Translations under genes and position numbers: made by a program | Shown: piece by piece, positions 58,112 to 64,000 of the stretch | How positions within the stretch are numbered: position 1 is the stretch's first letter | Layout: each line of letters opens with the position of its first letter | NCBI GenBank assembly: GCA_028753945.1 | Contig: JAPNXP010000004.1 | Coordinates: forward strand, 1,612,001 to 1,676,000 | Length of the DNA: 64,000 nucleotides | Reading direction: 5' to 3' | Origin: Hexactinellida sp. DTS-2022 | Taxonomy: Eukaryota > Porifera > Hexactinellida | The notes under the pieces: generated by a model | What the model was told of the DNA's origin: nothing | The model's input: the letters and a program-made list of their open reading frames with translations, nothing else | The model's database searches: none

Positions 58112-58920
58112 TATATGATATATATGATATCACTAATATTGATGTTATGATGAAATAAAGATAGGCTTAGCTAAAATAATGAGATCGAAATTGAAACATT
58201 TTGGAGAAATTTAAAAAATTCTGAAAGAAATGACTAGCGACCCCTGTTTTTTTTCTGGGGATAGAATAATAATATATCAGAGAAAGTACCTGCAAAGTTT
58301 GAATCGATTCTGGTTCAATTTTATCTCGGAAAATTGAGCTCAATATTTGAAAAGATATAACAATAAAAACAGAGATTTACGCCATTTTTAAAGGACTTAT
58401 TTATCTGTTATAAAGGGAATATTCGAGAATCTAATGGCATTGAGGTAAACCTCCGTGTCTCCTCTAACGAATGTACCAAAATAAATTCGATTCAGGTTGA
58501 TATTGGATAGGAATTGACACTTTGAACTAACCCTACTCAATGGACTTTTCAAAATTCTACTTCCACTCTTTTTCCCAACTTCAAGTTTGAATGTTTATAA
58601 CTCCAAAATTTTTGGGAAATTTTAAATAAAAATTAAATCACATAAACCTCCAACTCTCCAAAGTATGATAAGAAATTTTCAGAATTGTAAACAAATTTTG
58701 AGAATGTGATTTTTGATGAGATACCAGTGCGGCTTTGTATGATAAAAATAACCAACTGAAAGTTAAAAGTTTTTTAAATAAATAATATCACGGAAAACCT
58801 CCGTATCTCCTCTTTCGAACGACACTAAATTTATTCAAATCTAATAACTAGAAGTGAGTCAAATATCTGACTGAAGTGAGCCTGGTCGAATACTAAGCCA
58901 ACTTCACAGTCATGGGTTGA

Positions 58921-59545
58921 AGAGGGTATAGGAAAAGAAAACTGTGCCACTTACAACCCAAATCATATGATTTTGTAAAAAACTTCTCGGAAAAGAGGGA
59001 ATTATTAGACTTTCATACTAGGATGGCATTTTACATGCTTAAATTCACTAAACAAACCACTTCAAGGATGATTTGCCACTAATGAAATCATGGATAAAAT
59101 CAGAACTGATATCATGAAGTTGGACATGGCTATGGCTTGGAACTGGGACTTACAATCTGGGATCTCGATCCATTTCACGTCCGGTATTAAATCCTGGAAT
59201 TTGTTTTTTTAATCCGATCCCGATTCCAATTCAGGGATTCCAAACTAGGTGTCAATGACTTTAATTGCAGTCAAATAATGGAACAGGTTTGCTTCTCTAG
59301 CTAGACAAACAATCATCCACTTATAGGATGCTTATACTTTCTTATCAGCCCTTATTTGGATTCGGGGTTCAATGATAATCTTTGTGGTCATTGTTGCTAA
59401 AATTTAACAAACGATGACTCGAAGATTCCATTTAAATAAATCATGACTAATATTATAGAATTCTATAACTAAGAAATTATCTCGCTAAATTCTATATTTA
59501 TGGCTGAAAGTAATAAATTTCAAAATTTCGCTGGTGCAGAAATAT
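58921..59545. other. No recognisable gene or element
   Basis: AT-rich; no open frame of note. Confidence 0.4.
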
Positions 59546-59599
59546 GCAAACATTTTCTGAGATCTGTATGTGGCAAACATTTTCTGAGATCTGTATGTG
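59546..59599 (+). repeat. 27-bp tandem duplication
   Basis: Two identical 27-bp units starting GCAAACATTTTCTGAGATCT, immediately left of the P element. Confidence 0.92.
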
Positions 59600-59751
59600 G
59601 CACTATTTAATTCTATGGACTGTCGACTCTCAATCTCGGGTCTTCAAACCCGGGTCCATTGTTATCTCTAGAACTATTAAGTGTATTGATATTAAATGTA
59701 TCATTGTTGAATATGAAGTCGTATATGGCGATGCCATTGGTCGTACGGTAG

Positions 59752-60239
59752 AACCCCGCATTTCGGGGCAGGCGCGTATCGGGGCAGTAGGTTGGTAATT
59801 TGCTTTTTTCCCTTAAAAAATAACCCCGCGTATCGGGGCGCCATTCACTTATCGGGGCACTCCACCGAAGATTATTTTCTCTTGAGTAACATGATTCACT
59901 TTTGAGCAGCTGAGTATTCTTTGTAATGCCCGCTAAGCGTCACCCACTCACGATAGAGACTCGTGCTGAGGTATTCGAGGGAGTTTTTCAAAAGAAAAAG
60001 TCGGTGATTATCATAGATTTGTGACTCCTAGTGTAGGTAAAGTATAATGTGAAATTGTAATGTGTAGTACTGCATAAATATCATCCTTAACTCTAGGTTT
60101 TTACTATATATGTATGATTTGTTGTGTAGGTGCTAACTTATTTGTTTTAACCAACATATTGGAGTTCTCTTAGAATCCCGCATATCGGGGCAATCCCTCG
60201 TATCGGGGCGCTGAGTGCCCCGATACGCGGGATTCCACT
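59752..60239. mobile_element. pogo/Tc1-type MITE inside the P-element TIR (488 bp)
   Basis: CGGTAGAACCCCGCATTTCG ... CGCGGGATTCCACTG, preceded by TA and followed by AA (probably mutated TA). Repeats of CGTATCGGGGC near both ends. The uninterrupted right TIR of the P element gives the empty site. Confidence 0.87.
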
Positions 60240-60899
60240 GAATTGGCATATCTCAAATATCTCTACATTTTGAGTTTTGGGGTATTCACAGCTTTCCATA
60301 TATGGTAAAATGTTGAAAACTCGGAATCAGTTAAAGTTAGACATGAAGAATGTATTATGGGGGAATGGGAAGTTGTATATACGTAGGGAGTTTATTAAAG
60401 CTATTGGCTTATCTTAAATATTTCTAGTTCTTTAGTTTTTTTCTCCAAATATGGTGATAATCTTAATAACTCGGAACCAATTGTAGACTTTTGTTTATAG
60501 TCGCAGTTTTAGTAATCTTTCATTAAAATAGAGCTATATTTTGTACTTTAGCTAAAAAGAGACTAAAATAAATGTTAGACGGAACTAACTAATAATAAAT
60601 GCAAGGGTAAATAAATTCACATAACCATTCTTTGATAAAAAGTAATTAAAATGAAAAATAAGTATGTAGAATGAATTCTTAAAATTGAGAATACTAAGTG
60701 GTATTAGAAAGCTTTTCATAGCATCTCAAGCAAACTAATTCTATCTCAGTGTCACTATTATTTAATACATACGCCTTGTATACAACGTTGGTTGCTGTTT
60801 GGCATGCATTCTCATTTTGGGAAATAGGTGCATGATAAAAGTTTTTTTAAGTATATATGTAGTACAATTTCGTCTACATTTTAGAATGGTTTCGTGAGC

Positions 60900-63235
60900 A
60901 GTTATTTGACAATGAACAAAAACACTGTATTTAAAGTGGGTATTGATACCCCACCTCGATTAAGCTCGTTTAAAAATTCTGATGATACCTCTCCTTCATT
61001 ACATCAGGTTGTCCATGCTTATGAACTAAAAATACACCAATGTAAACAACTTTATGTTTTAATGAATCACTTGAATTTAGCAAATTTTGTGTATCTTCGA
61101 CACTCAACTCATGTAGTAGTTGTATGTCAGTTTCTTCAATATCTGAGTCACAGACCGAACAATTTCTACCAGTGGTGCCATGGGGAATTATGTCATATTT
61201 TATTAATTAGTGAACGTGTTGAGTTTTTCCAGCGGATATTACATCTTCAATATCGATGCAATAATTTCCGCCGCAACGCTGCCCAGCCTGACCAAAAAAG
61301 ATTTCTAGAGGATCTTGAGAAATATAGAAGGAATAATATATTGGAAATCATAATTTTCCAACAGATATTTAGATGCAGCTATATTATTAATGGTTGTAGT
61401 CACAAATTCCTCAGCTGTGAATTTAGTCAACTTCATTTTCAGTTCCCGCCAAACCAGTCCATTTACAACTTGAAATTACTTAACAGATTTTTCGCAAAGC
61501 ATCAAAACTTCCGCAATTATCAGACCAAGGAGCACGAGATTCATCTTTAAGTGAAAGCAGGAGAATTTATCTTTAACATTCATCATTTTAAACCACTGCG
61601 TTATAAGATTGATGAAAACAAGTGTCCCTTCTTGAAAATTGAAATTGCACTGGAGTGCTTTAAAAGCAGCGTGGGTTTTATCACTAAAAACTTGGCAAAC
61701 TAATGGTGCACTTTGACGCTGTAGTGGTTTTGGATGAACAGAACAGTTAGATATTTGGTAAGTCGAATTGGATTTTTTTAATCTTCATGATAAAGTTTGA
61801 TAACATCATCCCAACATGCAACATAGTCTTTGTTGTTTACTGTAAATGATAATTCTTTAAGTTTTCGGTAATCCAATTATTTCTAAAATTCTTAAAAATA
61901 TGTATAAAGTCATAAACAAGAAATACTTGTAGTCCATCTGGTTGTAAATAAACTCTTGCGGGGCCACCAAGTTGAATATAAGTTTGCTGGTTTAAAGGGC
62001 AATTGTCACAGATAAATGAAATAATGCAATGTATCCCCCCTTTTTTCTTACGACAAAAGCAGCTTCCAATAGCATTTCTTTTAATTGACAAGATTTTAGG
62101 CATGTGACAGGAATAATTCTTATGATGTACCTTGGTCCACCATAATGGCATATTAATTCAATTACTAATGCTGAAGTTGCAAGTTCTTCTGGTTTGTTAG
62201 CTGCATGACCAACTACATGCCCCCCAGTAAACGCATTGCTTTTTTAAGTTTGACCTCATCAAATAATATGTTTACCAAACGTTGTGTGGCTTCAATGTTT
62301 CAAAAAGTTTTGCCAAATTGTTGTCTTGATATGATTTTGACAATAACTCTCGAATTAATTTTTTTCTTGGTAGTGTAATGGTTTTAGAATTTCTTAACAA
62401 CCTGTATGCTGCTGGTGATATGCAAAGTAACTCGGCTGCAAGGATAACGATATGCTTAGTATAACGGCGTCCTTTAAGTTGGGGAAAAAGGAGGTCCAAT
62501 TGTCCCAGAATGAATTGAAAGTTCGGCGAATCTTGTAATTCTTCAATTTTGTTAAGCTCATTCATAGCTATTGATAAATAGTCCTTATTTGAAGGATGAT
62601 AGCAATTCATTACAGATATTATATTGCTCAACTGTGACCATTTATGTAGAAAGTTATTCTTTTGCAAATCAAATTTGTTGTTGGGCACTTCAAATCCATT
62701 TTTTTCTGCCAATATGAGTTGTAAATATCCAAATGTGGATTCGACTTCTCGGAAATGTAAAAATTGGACAGACTTTTTACCAAGTGTGTCAGTCATAAAC
62801 ATGGTTAAATCCTTTCCGTTATTAATAAAACGAAAATTAGTAACATGTGATGCAATATAATTAGCAAAGTTCTGATAATTGTTGATTTTATCGAGTTTTT
62901 CTTCCAAATCTTCTCGCATTTTCTTTCCTGCATAAGATGTTGCAAATTAGTAGGTCTTGGGATGGGTTTACATTGTTTCATGCATGATTTGGGAACACCA
63001 GGATAGTAAATTGCTTAGCAGGACGTTTCCCTCCTCTTGTTTTTACCCAATCGCAGTCAAAGTGTGAAGCGCATATCCAAATTTCCTTTCTTCCAATTAA
63101 AGTTTGGGGATTATTGGGCATTGCACCAATCCAAGTGTTTCTTTCGTTTTCATTTGATGGAAAGCTAACTAATTGCGAGTAAGGTTTACGACTATACTTC
63201 CCTCGACAATTAAATGCTGCACAAAGTCTGGGCAT
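60900..63235 (-). pseudogene. P-element THAP transposase relic 4 (near full length)
   Basis: Start chosen at the internal Met (MPRLCAAFNCRGKYS), the usual THAP beginning; ORF opens at 63271. THAP finger: C-x4-C, then IWICASHF. Following segments: 62919-62272 with PNFQFILGQLDLLFPQLKGR, ILAAELLCISPAAYRLLRN and LPRKKLIRELL; 62151-61837 with PLNQQTYIQLGGPARVYL and VFLVYDFIHIFKNFRNNWIT. About 61740-61560 reads KPLQRQSAPLVCQVFSDKTH; about 61330-61220 reads SQDPLEIFFGQAGQRCGGNY; near 60960 KVVYIGVFLVHKHG. Frameshifts and stops occur between most segments, so it is inactive although nearly complete. The plus-strand open frame over 60894-61550 is antisense to it. Confidence 0.87.
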
Positions 63236-63639
63236 CTTTGGATTGAAACGTGGAATAGTCATAAACGACAAAACTAAAAACTAGAAATATTTAAGATAAG
63301 CCAATAGGGTTAATAAACTCCCTATATACAACTTCCCATTCGCCCATAATATATTCTTCACGTCTAACTTTAACTGATTCCGAGTTTTCAACATTTTTAC
63401 CATATATGGAAAGCTGTGAAAACCCCAAAACTCAAAATCCAGAGATATTTGAGATATGCCAATAAGACCAATGGCATCACCATATACGACTTCCTATTCA
63501 ACAATAATACATTTAATATCAATACACTTAATAGTTCTAGAGATAACAATGGACCCGAGTTTGAAGACCCGAGAATGAGAGCCGACAGTCCATAGTATTA
63601 AGTAGTCTATGGTATGTGGGAAGCAGGACTTTGAATATA

Positions 63640-64000
63640 TAATATCAGATATATATCTGATATGATATATGATATATATATCATATCGTCCAAATGAAAT
63701 ATGAGTGATATACACGTTTAGTAAAATTCAACAATGACATGGTACGTATAGTATATCAGATATAATTTACACTAAAAATTTTCACTTGACCGTTCAGACT
63801 TCATACAGATGAAACTGAAAAGCATCAATGAACATTCAAGTGTGATATATATATCATAAAAGGATATATACATCACTACAAGATATATGATAAAAATATC
63901 AACTCAATCCAAGTGTATGATACTGATTGATATATCTCGATTTGAAAAAAATAGAAATAATATATATACGTATATCATATATCCTGATATATTCAAAGCC
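63640..64000. repeat. AT-rich ATATC/GATAT palindromic region
   Basis: Dense alternation of GATATATATC-type palindromes, e.g. 63642-63690 and 63960-63990. No gene. Confidence 0.6.

Larger units (their letters stand above)
50678..58912 (+). mobile_element. 8.2-kb long-TIR MULE-like transposon with OTU gene
   Basis: Arms of ~700 bp: 50681-51380 and its inverse 58213-58912, starting TGACTGTGAAGTTGGCTTAG and ending near CTTTCAGAAATGACTAGCGA-type sequence with only a few percent difference. TGGGTTGA flanks both ends (50670-50677; 58913-58920), fitting a MULE-like 8-11-bp duplication. Between the arms lie, on the plus strand, a 2A-bearing N-terminal region, a long middle region, a DDE transposase and an OTU protease. 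Later insertions: 53618-54191, 56618-56935, 57083-57274, 57612-58111. Confidence 0.88.
59601..63611 (-). mobile_element. Long-TIR P element (4.0 kb with nested MITE)
   Basis: ~340-bp inverted repeats: left 59601-59751 plus 60240-60425 (split by a MITE), right 63262-63611. Shared blocks include GGGTCTTCAAAC and CATTGTTATCTCTAGAAC. GTATGTGG flanks both ends (59593-59600, 63612-63619), the 8-bp duplication expected of P elements. It encloses the minus-strand transposase. Confidence 0.85.

Noticed and set aside
60894..61550. Plus-strand 218-codon open frame
   Set aside because: The minus strand over the same bases encodes P-element C-terminal blocks (SQDPLEIFFGQ, VCQVFSDKTH); this is its antisense shadow.

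Overview
The window is AT-rich nuclear DNA of an invertebrate animal and is almost entirely transposable-element (TE) debris. Evidence for a eukaryote: GT..AG introns, THAP, FLYWCH and OTU domains, Helitrons, P-, pogo- and MULE-type transposases, and dozens of miniature elements (MITEs) with exact target-site duplications (TSDs). P-like THAP transposases and a Notum/pectinacetylesterase-like secreted hydrolase fit a metazoan. I cannot name the species; an arthropod or cnidarian with a compact-intron, repeat-rich genome is a guess. I see no rRNA, tRNA or CRISPR.

Layout. 0-2.9 kb: P-element relic, pogo/Tigger fragment, pogo-type terminal repeats. 3.05-4.27 kb (minus): the only convincing non-TE gene, a secreted pectinacetylesterase/Notum-family protein. 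5-9 kb: pogo-type MITEs, one of them split by a 2.7-kb Helitron with a decayed replicase. 10.4-12.7 kb: non-autonomous Helitron, a triple nest of elements, and a hAT MITE. 14-18 kb: second P relic, an inverted-repeat element and a FLYWCH-MULE relic. 18.8-21.8 kb: a nearly intact 3-kb transposon with a 702-aa open frame. 22-26 kb: hAT and pogo MITEs. 26.3-28.3 kb (minus): third P relic. 23-46 kb contains repeated blocks of an unclassified family that carries a near-perfect ~50-bp-arm hairpin (eight copies). 33.6-37.6 kb: a divergent hAT-like transposase relic between inverted repeats that run into Helitron 5' ends on both sides. 42.6-43.7 kb: a 1.1-kb foldback. 47.6-49.4 kb: intron-split integrase relic (GIN/Ginger-like). 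50.7-58.9 kb: the most interesting object, an 8.2-kb transposon with ~700-bp terminal inverted repeats, a MULE-like DDE transposase, an OTU cysteine-protease domain in the same reading frame, and a 2A-like motif near its N-terminus. 59.6-63.6 kb: a long-TIR P element with THAP transposase.

Functionally the content is selfish DNA plus one probable host gene. All autonomous genes except the 702-aa one carry several breaks. The many exact 8-bp (hAT) and TA (Tc1/pogo) TSDs let most MITE borders be placed to the base and the order of insertions be read. Homology calls are made from remembered family motifs, not from searches.
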